A DNA stretch of 64,000 nucleotides from Candidatus Hungatella pullicola (lineage in GTDB: Bacteria; Bacillota; Clostridia; Lachnospirales; Lachnospiraceae): contig DXFU01000048.1 in assembly GCA_019114305.1 (NCBI GenBank), positions 1 through 64,000 on the forward strand, given 5' to 3'. Position 1 is the first letter of the stretch. The number at the start of each line of letters is the position of its first letter. Positions 26,842 through 35,791 of this stretch are shown piece after piece. The notes beneath the pieces are model-generated. The model did not search any database. It saw nothing but the letters and a program-made list of their open reading frames with translations, and was not told the origin of the DNA. The translations under genes and the position numbers were made by a program.

Positions 26842-29100
26842 ATGAAAACAGAAGTTTATCATATTGACGGTATGTCCTGCGCAGCCTGCAGCAGTGCTGT
26901 GGAGCGTGTGACCAGAAAGCTGAATGGTGTGGAATCCAGCAGCGTGAATCTGACTACCAATAAAATGACGATTACCTATGATGAAGCCTTAGTCACGCCC
27001 GATATGATTATCAATAAGGTGGAGAAAGCCGGATTTGGCGCAAGACCCTTTGTGGAAGAAAAAAATCTGAAAGAACAGGAGGAAGCAGCCTGGGAAGAGC
27101 AGGAGGAAAAACTGACGGTAATGAAGAAGCGCTTGATGGTTGCCCTTTGCTTCGCGGTTCCTCTGCTTTATATTTCTATGGGGCACATGATTCCTGTTAA
27201 GCTTCCTCTTCCTGCGTTTTTGGATATGGATGCCCATCCCTTGAACTTTGCCCTGGCCCAGCTTATTCTTACCATTCCGGTGCTTGCAGCAGGAAGGAAG
27301 TTTTACTTGGTGGGAACTAAGGCCCTGATTAAGGGGAATCCCAATATGGACTCTTTAGTAGCCATTGGAACAGGCAGCGCTTTTATTTATTCCCTTTGTA
27401 TGACTTTTACAATTCCCCAGGATCCCAGCCATGCTCATCAGCTGTATTATGAGTCAGCAGCTGTGGTGGTTACTCTGGTTATGCTGGGAAAATTCCTGGA
27501 GAGCAGAAGTAAAGGAAAGACTTCGGAGGCTATTCGCAAGCTGATGGAACTTGCTCCTGATCATGCTGTTTTAATAGAAAACGGAGTGGAGCGGGAGGTG
27601 GAAACAGCTTCAGTAATGAAAGGACAGCATCTGATTATTAAGCCGGGAAGCCGTATTCCTCTGGATGGAACTGTGGTGAAAGGAAGCAGCAGCGTAGACG
27701 AGTCTATGCTTACAGGGGAAAGCATTCCTGTGGAAAAGCAGACAGGAGATATGCTGATCGGCGGAAGTATGAATTATAACGGCGCTATGGAGATGGAGGT
27801 TGTGCGGACCGGAGGAGACACCACTTTATCCAAGATTATTAAGCTGATTGAGGACGCTCAGGGAAAAAAGGCCCCTATTTCCAAACTGGCGGATAAAGTT
27901 GCGGGATATTTTGTTCCCACAGTTATGGTGATTGCCCTGGCGGCAGCTCTTTTATGGTGGCTGGCAGGAGGAAAAGACATTTCTTTTGTTCTTACGATAT
28001 TTGTATCAGTTTTAGTCATTGCCTGTCCCTGCGCGCTTGGTCTGGCCACGCCAACCGCTATTATGGTGGGAACCGGTCTGGGAGCAAGTCACGGAATCCT
28101 GATTAAGAGTGGGGAGGCTCTGGAAGCAGCTCATAAGATTGATACAGTTGTTTTTGATAAAACAGGAACCATAACAGAGGGAAAGCCTAGGGTGACAGAA
28201 ATAGAAAGTGTGGATGAAACCATATCCGCTGATAAGATTTTAAGCAGGGCGGCAAGCTGTGAGCAGATGTCAGAGCACCCCCTGGGCCAGGCAATTGTAG
28301 AGTACGGAAAAGAGCAGGGAGCTGATCTTTCCCGCCCTGAACAGTTTGAAAGTATTACAGGAGCCGGAATTACGGCAGTGCTGGAAGGCAGGTCAGTGGC
28401 AATCGGCAACCGCAGACTGCTGGAACGTCTGGGAATTAAGCTTGTGGGACAGGTAGAAGAAAGAGCTCATGCGCTGGCTCAGCAGGGAAAAACGCCGATG
28501 TTTTATATAGAAGAAGGGCAATTAAAAGGGATTATCAGTGTGGCGGATATTATTAAACCTACAAGTGTAGAAGCGGTAGATCAGCTGAAGAAGATGGGAA
28601 TTGAGGTGTGCATGCTTACTGGCGATAATAAGAAGACCGCTGACTATATTGGCAAGCAGGCTCACATTGATAAAGTAATTGCAGAGGTATTGCCTGAGGA
28701 TAAGGCAAATGTAGTGGCAGATCTGCAGAAGCAGGGGAAAAAGGTTATGATGGTAGGAGATGGAATCAACGATGCTCCTGCTTTGGTACTGGCAGATGTG
28801 GGAACCGCTATTGGTTCAGGCAGCGATATTGCTCTGGAATCCGGAGATATTGTTTTGATGAAGTCAGACCTGAGAGACGTATACCGCGCTGTTAAGCTGA
28901 GCCGTCTTACAATCAGGAACATTAAACAGAATCTGTTTTGGGCGTTTTTCTATAACAGTTTGGGTATACCAGTGGCTGCTGGTGTGTTATACTTATTTGG
29001 AGGACCTTTGTTAAACCCGATGATTGGCGGATTTGCCATGTCTCTCAGCTCCGTATGCGTTGTCAGCAATGCCCTTCGGCTTAGGACAGTGAAACTGTAG
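26842..29100 (+). CDS. copA: copper-exporting P-type ATPase
   Basis: A 752-residue P1B-type ATPase that exports Cu(I). It has one N-terminal heavy-metal domain with GMSCAACS. The transmembrane metal site is ACPCALGLATPTA, the phosphorylation motif VFDKTGTITEG, and the ATP-binding hinge GDGINDAPAL. ATG at 26842 follows GGATGAGG; the TTG at 26821 overlaps the operator and is unlikely. It is first in a copA-csoR-copZ operon. Confidence 0.94.
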   Translation: MKTEVYHIDGMSCAACSSAVERVTRKLNGVESSSVNLTTNKMTITYDEALVTPDMIINKVEKAGFGARPFVEEKNLKEQEEAAWEEQEEKLTVMKKRLMVALCFAVPLLYISMGHMIPVKLPLPAFLDMDAHPLNFALAQLILTIPVLAAGRKFYLVGTKALIKGNPNMDSLVAIGTGSAFIYSLCMTFTIPQDPSHAHQLYYESAAVVVTLVMLGKFLESRSKGKTSEAIRKLMELAPDHAVLIENGVEREVETASVMKGQHLIIKPGSRIPLDGTVVKGSSSVDESMLTGESIPVEKQTGDMLIGGSMNYNGAMEMEVVRTGGDTTLSKIIKLIEDAQGKKAPISKLADKVAGYFVPTVMVIALAAALLWWLAGGKDISFVLTIFVSVLVIACPCALGLATPTAIMVGTGLGASHGILIKSGEALEAAHKIDTVVFDKTGTITEGKPRVTEIESVDETISADKILSRAASCEQMSEHPLGQAIVEYGKEQGADLSRPEQFESITGAGITAVLEGRSVAIGNRRLLERLGIKLVGQVEERAHALAQQGKTPMFYIEEGQLKGIISVADIIKPTSVEAVDQLKKMGIEVCMLTGDNKKTADYIGKQAHIDKVIAEVLPEDKANVVADLQKQGKKVMMVGDGINDAPALVLADVGTAIGSGSDIALESGDIVLMKSDLRDVYRAVKLSRLTIRNIKQNLFWAFFYNSLGIPVAAGVLYLFGGPLLNPMIGGFAMSLSSVCVVSNALRLRTVKL

Positions 29101-29124
29101 GGGAGGTCTGAAAGGAGGAGTCAG

Positions 29125-29427
29125 ATGGAAGAAATGGAATGCGGCTGTGTCAGACATAAACACAGGCAGGAAGCAGAGGAGAAAGATTTATTAAACAGAC
29201 TGAACCGGATCGAGGGTCAGATCCGGGGTATCAGGAATATGGTTCAGGAAGAAAGATACTGTGTAGATATTCTGACTCAGGTCAGCGCTGTACAGGCGGC
29301 TCTTAACAGTTTCAACAAGGTTCTGCTTTCCAACCATATTAAAACCTGTGTGGTAGAGGAAATTCAGTCAGGAAATATGGAAGCGGTGGATGAGCTGTGT
29401 GTAACCATTCAGAAAGTAATGAAATAG
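29125..29427 (+). CDS. csoR: copper-sensing repressor CsoR
   Basis: A 100-residue all-helical DUF156 repressor. The Cu(I) ligand set is visible as Cys46 (RYCVDIL), His71 and Cys75 (NHIKTC). This is the CsoR pattern, distinct from formaldehyde- or nickel-sensing relatives. Metal binding releases DNA, here the palindrome at 26801. The N-terminus has an extra CGC and His-rich segment (residues 6-13). ATG follows AAAGGAGGAG, 24 bases after copA. Confidence 0.92.
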   Translation: MEEMECGCVRHKHRQEAEEKDLLNRLNRIEGQIRGIRNMVQEERYCVDILTQVSAVQAALNSFNKVLLSNHIKTCVVEEIQSGNMEAVDELCVTIQKVMK

Positions 29428-29449
29428 TTTAAATTAAGGAGGACAAGAA

Positions 29450-29641
29450 ATGAAAACATATGTATGTGAGGAAATGATGTGTGACGGATGTGTATCCAGA
29501 ATTAACAAAGGATTGGATCAGGAGGGGATTGCCCACCGTGTAAACCTCGATACGAAGACAGTAGTAATTGAAAAGGATGAGGACTGTGAAAAGGCAGTGG
29601 AGACATTAGACGATCTTGGCTTTACAGCTGTAGAGAAATAG
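29450..29641 (+). CDS. CopZ-like heavy-metal-associated protein
   Basis: A 63-residue single HMA-fold protein with the metal motif MMCDGC (Met10, Cys11, Cys14) and the DLGFTAV end typical of the fold. It probably hands Cu(I) to CopA or CsoR. There is an extra Cys at residue 6 and one at about 48 (EDCEKA). ATG follows AAGGAGG, 22 bases after csoR. Confidence 0.85.
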   Translation: MKTYVCEEMMCDGCVSRINKGLDQEGIAHRVNLDTKTVVIEKDEDCEKAVETLDDLGFTAVEK

Positions 29642-29690
29642 ATGAATTATATATATAATTAAAAAAATAAAAAAAATTCAAAAAAAACAG

Positions 29691-29719
29691 TTGACATTCA
29701 GCTGGATACGTATTATACT
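29691..29719 (+). promoter_or_regulatory. tRNA operon promoter
   Basis: TTGACA (29691-29696) and TATACT (29714-29719) are spaced 17; the first tRNA begins 12 bases later. The A/T-rich tract immediately upstream (29640-29690) could act as an UP element. Confidence 0.85.
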
Positions 29720-29731
29720 TACATACGTGAT

Positions 29732-29805
29732 CGAGGCGTGGCTCAGTTTGGTAGAGCGCTGCGTTCGGGACGCAGAGGTCGCAAGTTCGAATCTTGTCGC
29801 CTCGA
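29732..29805 (+). tRNA. tRNA-Pro (anticodon CGG)
   Basis: Full cloverleaf: acceptor CGAGGCG/CGCCTCG, anticodon stem CTGCG/CGCAG with loop TTCGGGA (anticodon 29766-29768) and T loop TTCGAAT. The discriminator is A and no CCA is encoded. It reads CCG codons. Confidence 0.95.
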
Positions 29806-29827
29806 TTCCGTAGAGTATAATACATAC

Positions 29828-29899
29828 GGCCTATTGGTCAAGCGGTCAAGACGCCGCCCTCTCACGGCGGAAACCCGGGTTCGATTCCCGGATAGGTCA
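29828..29899 (+). tRNA. tRNA-Glu (anticodon CTC)
   Basis: Acceptor GGCCTAT/ATAGGTC, anticodon stem CCGCC/GGCGG with loop CTCTCAC (anticodon 29861-29863), T arm CCGGG-TTCGATT-CCCGG. Discriminator A, no encoded CCA. It reads GAG codons and shares the transcript with tRNA-Pro. Confidence 0.95.
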
Positions 29900-29906
29900 C
29901 TGAAAG

Positions 29907-29937
29907 ATCCCTGGAAAATATTCCAGGGATTTTTTTG
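29907..29937 (+). terminator. tRNA operon terminator
   Basis: ATCCCTGGAA (29907-29916) pairs perfectly with TTCCAGGGAT (29921-29930), followed by a T run. Confidence 0.9.
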
Positions 29938-29976
29938 CTTCATCAAAAAAACAATGACAGTCTGTACTGAAGCTAA

Positions 29977-30023
29977 AACAGCCGGCGTCTTCTGAGTCCT
30001 AAACTCATGGGATGCCGGCTGTT
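29977..30023 (-). terminator. pyrBI terminator
   Basis: AACAGCCGGCATC and GACGCCGGCTGTT (minus-strand reading) form a long stem with one G-T pair, followed by a short TTTT. It lies 20 bases after pyrI. Confidence 0.6.
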
Positions 30024-30043
30024 CCTCGTTTATTATGGAATTA

Positions 30044-30469
30044 TTATTTGGAATACTTTTCTTCGCAGTAAAGGCAGCGGTAAGTTTCCTTTGCCTCATC
30101 AGCAAGATAGAAGACATGGGGCAACTCCTGCTCGATGGAGGTGATACATCTTGGATTCTTGCACTGAATTACATTTGTGATTTTTTTTGGAAGACTTAAA
30201 GTTTTCTTTTCTACAATCTGGTTGTCACGGATAATATTCACTGTAATATTGTGGTCAATGTATCCAAGAATATCCAGATTGATGTGGTCCAAACCGCCTT
30301 CTATTTTTATAATATCCTTTTTTCCCATCTTATTGCTTCTGGCGTTCTTAATAATCGCAACTTGGCAGTCCAGCTTGTCCAGTCCCAGATTAAAGTAAAT
30401 GTCCAGACTCTTTCCGGCTTCAATGTGATCCAAAACAATGCCTTCCTGTAAACCGCTGATATTTAACAT
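30044..30469 (-). CDS. pyrI: aspartate carbamoyltransferase regulatory chain
   Basis: A 141-residue PyrI. The N-terminal nucleotide-binding domain ([15 protein letters not shown]) is followed by a zinc domain with four Cys (QCKNPRC and YRCLYC). It binds CTP/ATP and gives allosteric control to PyrB. Its ATG overlaps the last codons of pyrB, so translation is coupled. Presence of PyrI means a class B type ATCase, not the PyrB-only form of Bacillus. Confidence 0.94.
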   Translation of the reverse strand: MLNISGLQEGIVLDHIEAGKSLDIYFNLGLDKLDCQVAIIKNARSNKMGKKDIIKIEGGLDHINLDILGYIDHNITVNIIRDNQIVEKKTLSLPKKITNVIQCKNPRCITSIEQELPHVFYLADEAKETYRCLYCEEKYSK

Positions 30470-31386
30470 GGTTTTTCTACCTCCAACAATGTCATAATTA
30501 AAGCCATGCGGACATAGACTCCGTATTGAGCCTGTTTAAAATAAGCGGCTCTTGGATCGTTGTCTACTTCTACAGATATTTCATTAACCCTGGGAAGGGG
30601 ATGAAGTATAAACATGTCCTTTTTGGCCAGTTTCATCTTTTTCTTATCCAAAATGTAGCAGTCTTTTAAGCGGATGTAATCTTCTTCGTTGAAGAATCTC
30701 TCTTTCTGAACTCTTGTCATATAAAGAATATCCAGTTCCGGCATGGCTTCATCCAGATTGTCTATTTCCACGAAATCAATGTTATGGGCTTTCAAAACAT
30801 CTTCGCGGATATATTCCGGAATGCGAAGTTCAGGAGGAGAAATCAGTACAAATCGAATGTTCTCATAGCGGACAAGGGCATTGATTAAAGAATGCACGGT
30901 ACGTCCGAATTTCAGGTCACCGCAAAGACCGATGGTGAGATTGTCCAGTCTTCCTTTTAGTGAACGGATAGACAAAAGATCGGTAAGGGTCTGAGTAGGA
31001 TGCTGATGTCCGCCGTCACCTGCATTGATTACCGGGATAGTGGAATGGGTTGCTGCAACCAGGGGAGCGCCTTCCTTGGGATGTCTCATGGCGCATATAT
31101 CAGCATAACAGGAAATAACCCGGATGGTATCCGCAACGCTTTCTCCTTTTGCTGCTGAACTGGAGTCAGCAGAAGAAAAGCCCAGTACGCTGCCTCCTAA
31201 GTTGAGCATGGCAGCTTCAAAGCTTAAGCGGGTTCTGGTACTTGGCTCGTAAAATAAAGTCGCTAATTTCTTTCCGTCACAGACGTGGGCATACTTGGAA
31301 GGATTCCTTTCAATATCTCCTGCAAGATCCAGGAGCTGTGCTGTCTCTTCCACAGTAAAATCCAATGGGTTTAATAAGTGTCTCAT
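30463..31386 (-). CDS. pyrB: aspartate carbamoyltransferase catalytic chain
   Basis: A 307-residue PyrB, the first committed step of pyrimidine synthesis. It has the carbamoyl-phosphate motif [11 protein letters not shown], the HPTQTLTDL block and HPLPRVNEI near the C-terminus. ATG at 31386 follows AAGGAGA and gives the family N-terminus [10 protein letters not shown]; the frame opens 12 codons earlier. pyrI overlaps its end. Confidence 0.95.
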   Translation of the reverse strand: MRHLLNPLDFTVEETAQLLDLAGDIERNPSKYAHVCDGKKLATLFYEPSTRTRLSFEAAMLNLGGSVLGFSSADSSSAAKGESVADTIRVISCYADICAMRHPKEGAPLVAATHSTIPVINAGDGGHQHPTQTLTDLLSIRSLKGRLDNLTIGLCGDLKFGRTVHSLINALVRYENIRFVLISPPELRIPEYIREDVLKAHNIDFVEIDNLDEAMPELDILYMTRVQKERFFNEEDYIRLKDCYILDKKKMKLAKKDMFILHPLPRVNEISVEVDNDPRAAYFKQAQYGVYVRMALIMTLLEVEKPC

Positions 31387-31464
31387 AAGAGTCTCCTTCG
31401 TTCCTAAGTAAATGGGTTTCATGTGATTTTGATTTACAGGGTCTTCCCTTAAAATCCTCTCCTC

Positions 31465-31493
31465 ATTATATAGTATTTGGCAGGAGATAACAA
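31465..31493 (-). promoter_or_regulatory. pyrBI promoter
   Basis: On the minus strand TTGTTA (31493-31488) and consensus TATAAT (31470-31465) are spaced 17. The leader of about 70 nt shows no terminator hairpin, so I see no sign of PyrR- or UTP-dependent attenuation here. Confidence 0.65.
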
Positions 31494-31616
31494 GATAATT
31501 TGAGATTAAATTTTCCAGGTAAGGAATCTGTAAGGAAGATTAAGAAAATTCTTGAAGACCAACGAGGGTTTCTATTGTATAATGAATTTGAGAACAAAAA
31601 AAGGGAGGTATGGGCA

Positions 31617-32378
31617 TTGGCGGAAAAATTACAGGCCGAAAAGAAAAGCGTACCCATAATCCAGGTGAAAAATCTCTACAAGATATACAGAGTTGGAGAC
31701 TCTAAAGTTTATGCTCTGGGAGGAGTGGACTTTACAATCAACAGAGGCGAATTTTGTGCTATTGTAGGGCCCTCTGGTTCAGGAAAATCAACTTTGCTGA
31801 ATATGATGGCAGGACTGGAAAAGCCATCCAAGGGTGAGATTGTCATTGGAGGAACTCATATTGAAAAGATGACGGAAAATCAGCTGGTAGCTTTTCGAAG
31901 GCAGCATGTGGGGTTTATTTTTCAGTCCTATAATCTTTTGCAGACACTCAATGCCGTAGAAAATGTGGCTTTGCCGTTGTCTTTTCGGGGAGTTCCTAAA
32001 AAGACGCGCAATAAAGTGGCACAAAAGTACATCAAGCTGGTGGGGCTTGAGAAGCAGATGAATCATATGGCCAATGAGATGAGCGGAGGACAGCAGCAGA
32101 GAGTAGGAATTGCCAGAGCCCTGGCAGTGAATCCTCAAATTATTTTTGCGGATGAGCCGACAGGCAATCTGGACTCTAAAACAACAAAAGAGATTTTAGG
32201 GCTTATGCAGAAAATTGTCAGGGAACAAAATCAGACTTTGGTAATGGTTACCCACGATAATTATATTGCGAAATTTGCTGACAGACAGCTTCATATAGTA
32301 GATGGAAAGATTTTAAAAATAGAAGAGCAGCATCACCATAATACCGAGGAGGAAACAGGGTATGAAAATGAAATGTAA
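31617..32378 (+). CDS. MacB/LolD-type ABC transporter ATPase
   Basis: A 253-residue ATPase of the MacB/LolD branch. It has Walker A GPSGSGKST, Q-loop FIFQSYNLLQTLNAVENV, signature [15 protein letters not shown], Walker B IIFADEPTGNLDS and H-loop MVTHD. The reading frame opens at 31500, but a TATAAT at 31578-31583 lies inside it. TTG at 31617, after AAGGGAGG, gives a normal N-terminus. It overlaps the next gene by 17 bases. The C-terminus is His/Glu-rich (EEQHHHNTEEE). Confidence 0.88.
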   Translation: MAEKLQAEKKSVPIIQVKNLYKIYRVGDSKVYALGGVDFTINRGEFCAIVGPSGSGKSTLLNMMAGLEKPSKGEIVIGGTHIEKMTENQLVAFRRQHVGFIFQSYNLLQTLNAVENVALPLSFRGVPKKTRNKVAQKYIKLVGLEKQMNHMANEMSGGQQQRVGIARALAVNPQIIFADEPTGNLDSKTTKEILGLMQKIVREQNQTLVMVTHDNYIAKFADRQLHIVDGKILKIEEQHHHNTEEETGYENEM

Positions 32379-34182
32379 AAGAGTCTTGATTTGTCTTCTG
32401 ACAGTCCTGACCGTACTTGGGGGGATTCCGGTGACGGCCGGAGCAGCTCAGTACAGTATTCAGAAGAATACTTATCTGGATGTGAGAAGCACTCCTACCG
32501 GTAAAACCGGTCAGAATATTACCATGAATATGGTATTCACCAACGATGGAAGCGAGGATCTTCATGATGTATCGATCCGCTTGGATGATGACGCGGCAGA
32601 GGAAGAGTATAACGCAGAGTTTGATACAGAAGATGGAGAAACCTATTCCGGCGCTGTCTTTCCTTTTGAGATAACATCAAGTACCTTTGATCCCAAAAAG
32701 TTAGGAACAGTAAGAGCCGGTTCTTCAAGAAATGTATCTCTTACTGCAAGAGTAAGAAGAGATATTTCAGAGGGCTATTACGCAGTTCCTATTCTGATCA
32801 GCATCAATGGAACGGATTACCGCCCGGAAAGCATTAATATCTGGATTACCAAGTCTACAGATACCACAGAATCTGAGGAAGACAGCGGAACCATTCATTT
32901 TGAACTGGGAGAGAATCAGAGCACTCCAACAGGCGCTTATCCCGATGTAATGAATTTTACCATTAATCTGCGGAATTCTTCCGATATTTCCGCTTTTGAT
33001 GTCAATGCCCGCATGGTACTCAGCGAGGACAGTACAAAATTCCCATTTGAAATTAATGACGGTAATTATAACCGCCATTACGACCGAATTGGAGGAGGAG
33101 AGACCGTACAAATTCCTTACAGTATGGCCATAAGGGAAGATACCTATACAGGATATTATCCTATTACCTTCAACATTGAATACAGAGACAGTTCAGAAGG
33201 GGAGATTCAGACTTCTGAGGAAACATTTTACGTCCGTGTCATCAATAAGGAGAAAGAAGAGGAAAGCGGAGAATTCAATGCCAATGACAGAACCAGAGCA
33301 AGAATAATTGTGGACAGCTTCCGCACGGAACCAGAGACTGTTTATGCGGGAGAAGAGTTCGAACTGATTCTTACTATGAAGAACGCATCGCAGGATGTGC
33401 CGGCCAGCAACCTGTTGTTTACGCTGGAATCTGAGAAAGTATCGGAGAGTGCGGTTTTTACAACAGACGCGGGTTCTTCTTCCTTTGTGGTTAACTCTCT
33501 TGGAGCCGGGCAGTCTACGGAGCTTAGAGTTCGAATGATAGCCGGAGCCGGAGTGGATCAAAGAACATATGCCATTACTATTAATGAAAAATACGACAGT
33601 CCTGAATATAAGAATGCCGAGGAGAAGGTCACAGTAGATATTCCCGTCCGTCAGGTATCCAGACTTAATACAGGAACCATCGAGGTAATGCCTGAGAGTA
33701 TCTCTGTGGGTTCTGAGACCAATGTAATGTTTTCCATTAATAATACAGGCAAGGTACAACTCTACAATGTAATGGTTACATTCCAAAGTGATTCCATTGA
33801 GGAGTCTAAAGATAATTACGTAGGCAACATTAAACCAGGAGAAACGGGAAACGTTGACGTTATGCTGACAGGCGTGGCTCCTACTATGGATGACGGAAAA
33901 GTTAAGATTCTTATTACGTATGAGGATGAGAACGGAGTGGCCAGCCAGCCTATTGAAAAAGAGATGACATTAATGGTAACAGAAGCTATGGAGCAGGATT
34001 TTGACATGTCAGGAATGGATATTCCCGTAGATGCGGAACCGGAACAGACCGTTTTCCAGAAATTCCTGATTCCGGGCGCTGTTGGAGCGGCAGTTGTGAT
34101 TCTGGTTCTTGCGGTTGTGGTTGTGAAACGGCGGAAAAAGAAAAAAGCCGCATTAGAAGAGGATATGGACGATGAAATTTAG
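32362..34182 (+). CDS. exported, membrane-anchored repeat protein of an ABC transporter (COG1361-like)
   Basis: The 606-residue product has a signal peptide (LICLLTVLTVLGGIPVTAGA). A large extracytoplasmic part of several beta-rich modules follows, each with GQNITMNMVFTNDGSEDLHD- or GSETNVMFSINNTGKVQLYN-type strands, as in NEW3/CARDB or S-layer-like COG1361 proteins. One C-terminal membrane helix (VGAAVVILVLAVVVVKR) and a basic tail end it. It sits between an ATPase and a MacB-like permease and overlaps both, so it is probably an integral part of that transporter, in the place where MacA-type adaptors normally are. The ligand is unknown. Confidence 0.7.
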   Translation: MKMKCKRVLICLLTVLTVLGGIPVTAGAAQYSIQKNTYLDVRSTPTGKTGQNITMNMVFTNDGSEDLHDVSIRLDDDAAEEEYNAEFDTEDGETYSGAVFPFEITSSTFDPKKLGTVRAGSSRNVSLTARVRRDISEGYYAVPILISINGTDYRPESINIWITKSTDTTESEEDSGTIHFELGENQSTPTGAYPDVMNFTINLRNSSDISAFDVNARMVLSEDSTKFPFEINDGNYNRHYDRIGGGETVQIPYSMAIREDTYTGYYPITFNIEYRDSSEGEIQTSEETFYVRVINKEKEEESGEFNANDRTRARIIVDSFRTEPETVYAGEEFELILTMKNASQDVPASNLLFTLESEKVSESAVFTTDAGSSSFVVNSLGAGQSTELRVRMIAGAGVDQRTYAITINEKYDSPEYKNAEEKVTVDIPVRQVSRLNTGTIEVMPESISVGSETNVMFSINNTGKVQLYNVMVTFQSDSIEESKDNYVGNIKPGETGNVDVMLTGVAPTMDDGKVKILITYEDENGVASQPIEKEMTLMVTEAMEQDFDMSGMDIPVDAEPEQTVFQKFLIPGAVGAAVVILVLAVVVVKRRKKKKAALEEDMDDEI

Positions 34183-35530
34183 GGATTTGCTTTCCATGAG
34201 CGTTAACAGTCTGAGACGCAGAAAATTAAGGACTTTTCTGACTGTACTGGGAGTCATTATCGGAACGGCTTCTATTGTAGTTATGGTGTCTCTGGGGATC
34301 GGCCTGAATCAGCTTACTATGGAACAGATCGCTTCTTACGGAAGTCTGACAGAGATTACCGTCAGGTCAGACGCCATGTGGGGTGGAAATAACGAAGAGG
34401 AACCCAATTATATGACAGACGAGAGCATGGAACAGATCAGAAGACTGGATCATGTGGTATCGGCTTCCCCATTATTGAATGTCTATGTGATAATGAAGCA
34501 GGGGGCCTATGAAGCAAATATAAATATTATAGGAGTCACACCGGAATATATGGCGAAGATTCCTTTGAAGGAAGGAACTTACCCTCAAACAGGAAGTGAC
34601 GAGCTTCAGATGGTTGTGGGAAATATGGTTGCGCGCCAGTTTTATAATCCCAAATCCAACAGCTTCAGCTATTATGACGACCCTTCCGCTATTCCTGATA
34701 TTGACTTTATGAACCAGCCTATGTTTGTTATTTTTGATACCAATACATATTATCAGTCCAAGAACGGGGCGACAGATGAGAATGGCTCTACGATTAAGCC
34801 GCCGAAGAAATATTTAATTCCTGCCTGCGGGCTGGTAGAGGGAACCGCGGAAGAGTGGAATAATTACAGTTACAGCGTCTATGTGGATTTGGATGCACTA
34901 AAAAGTCAGCTGAAAAAAGTTTTTAAAAAGAATCCTATTCCCAATCAGCCTACGAATAAAAAGGGCAAGCCTTTAAGTTATTTTGTGTACGATGAGGCAG
35001 TAGTGGAAGTGGATGATATGGAAAATGTAAGCCAGGTACAGAAGCTGATAAATGATATGGGATTTCAAGCCAGCAGCAATATGGAATGGCTGGAACAGTC
35101 TCAGCAGCAGTCCAATATGGTTCAGGCGGTTTTGGGAGGAATCGGAGCGGTTTCCCTATTTGTAGCCGCTATTGGAATTGCCAATACTATGATGATGTCT
35201 ATTTATGAGAGAACCAAAGAGATTGGTATTATTAAGGTTTTAGGATGTGATATGGAAAATATAAGAAATATGTTTCTCATAGAATCTGGATTTATTGGTT
35301 TTATGGGTGGGATTACCGGGATTTTGCTAAGTTATGGGATCTCTTTCCTCATCAATCATTTTCTATCCGCTCAGATGCTGACAGGGATGGATGGAAATTT
35401 GTCAAGAATTCCCCCCTGGCTTTCCATAGCAGCCGTGGGATTTGCTGTGTTTGTAGGTATGGCAGCCGGATTCTTTCCCGCTCTTAGGGCTATGAAACTT
35501 AGTCCTCTGGCTGCAATCCGAAACGAATAA
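34172..35530 (+). CDS. MacB/FtsX-like ABC transporter permease
   Basis: A 452-residue permease with the MacB layout. One N-terminal membrane helix (FLTVLGVIIGTASIVVMVSLGIG) precedes a large extracytoplasmic domain (about residues 45-320). Three C-terminal membrane helices follow, with the conserved SIYERTKEIGIIKVLGC and ALRAMKLSPLAAIR. It overlaps the previous gene by 11 bases. With the ATPase and the exported protein it makes a three-gene export or mechanotransmission system. Confidence 0.85.
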   Translation: MKFRDLLSMSVNSLRRRKLRTFLTVLGVIIGTASIVVMVSLGIGLNQLTMEQIASYGSLTEITVRSDAMWGGNNEEEPNYMTDESMEQIRRLDHVVSASPLLNVYVIMKQGAYEANINIIGVTPEYMAKIPLKEGTYPQTGSDELQMVVGNMVARQFYNPKSNSFSYYDDPSAIPDIDFMNQPMFVIFDTNTYYQSKNGATDENGSTIKPPKKYLIPACGLVEGTAEEWNNYSYSVYVDLDALKSQLKKVFKKNPIPNQPTNKKGKPLSYFVYDEAVVEVDDMENVSQVQKLINDMGFQASSNMEWLEQSQQQSNMVQAVLGGIGAVSLFVAAIGIANTMMMSIYERTKEIGIIKVLGCDMENIRNMFLIESGFIGFMGGITGILLSYGISFLINHFLSAQMLTGMDGNLSRIPPWLSIAAVGFAVFVGMAAGFFPALRAMKLSPLAAIRNE

Positions 35531-35551
35531 GGGCTTTTTACGTGAAAAAAC

Positions 35552-35580
35552 TTGCATTTTGTTGAATTCTGTTATATTAT
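35552..35580 (+). promoter_or_regulatory. promoter of the ZTP riboswitch transcript
   Basis: TTGCAT (35552-35557) and TATTAT (35575-35580) are spaced 17, just ahead of the riboswitch. Confidence 0.5.
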
Positions 35581-35587
35581 GATGACA

Positions 35588-35662
35588 GCCAAGCGTGTGA
35601 CTGGCGGATTAGTGGAGTTATACCACGTGGAACACGTTTGATTGAATGCCGACCGCCTGGGC
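35588..35662 (+). ncRNA. ZTP/ZMP riboswitch (pfl motif)
   Basis: The RNA has the pfl hallmarks in order: a first helix with GTGACTGGCGGA, the CCACGTGGAACACG hairpin section, and the 3' GCCGACCGCCTGGGC. The 3' CCGCCTGGGC is shared with the terminator that follows, as expected for a transcriptional ON switch. ZTP riboswitches sense 5-aminoimidazole-4-carboxamide ribotides that build up when 10-formyl-THF is short. The genes downstream act on exactly those compounds. Confidence 0.9.
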
Positions 35663-35693
35663 GCCTTACAAGGGATGCCCAGGCGGTTTTTTT
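35653..35693 (+). terminator. riboswitch expression-platform terminator
   Basis: CCGCCTGGGC (35653-35662) pairs perfectly with GCCCAGGCGG (35677-35686), followed by seven T. Its 5' arm is part of the riboswitch core, so ligand binding should prevent termination. Confidence 0.9.
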
Positions 35694-35791
35694 GTTTCAT
35701 AAAAAAGTCCTTTGGCCTACTGTGCATCCTGTACGGTACTGACAAGACAATTGAATGGAAACAATGAAAATCTTATTAGGAGGACCAGTAA

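Noticed and set aside
29640..29690. A/T-rich tract as a replication or recombination site
   Set aside because: It is simple sequence directly before a strong tRNA promoter; an UP element is the plainer explanation.
29738..30117. Open frames of 85 and 124 codons across 29738-29995 (+) and 29743-30117 (-)
   Set aside because: They run through the two tRNAs and the terminators; there is no ribosome site and the protein sequence reflects tRNA arms.
31500..31616. 39-codon N-terminal extension of the ABC ATPase
   Set aside because: A TATAAT lies within it and the TTG at 31617 has a good ribosome site and standard N-terminus.
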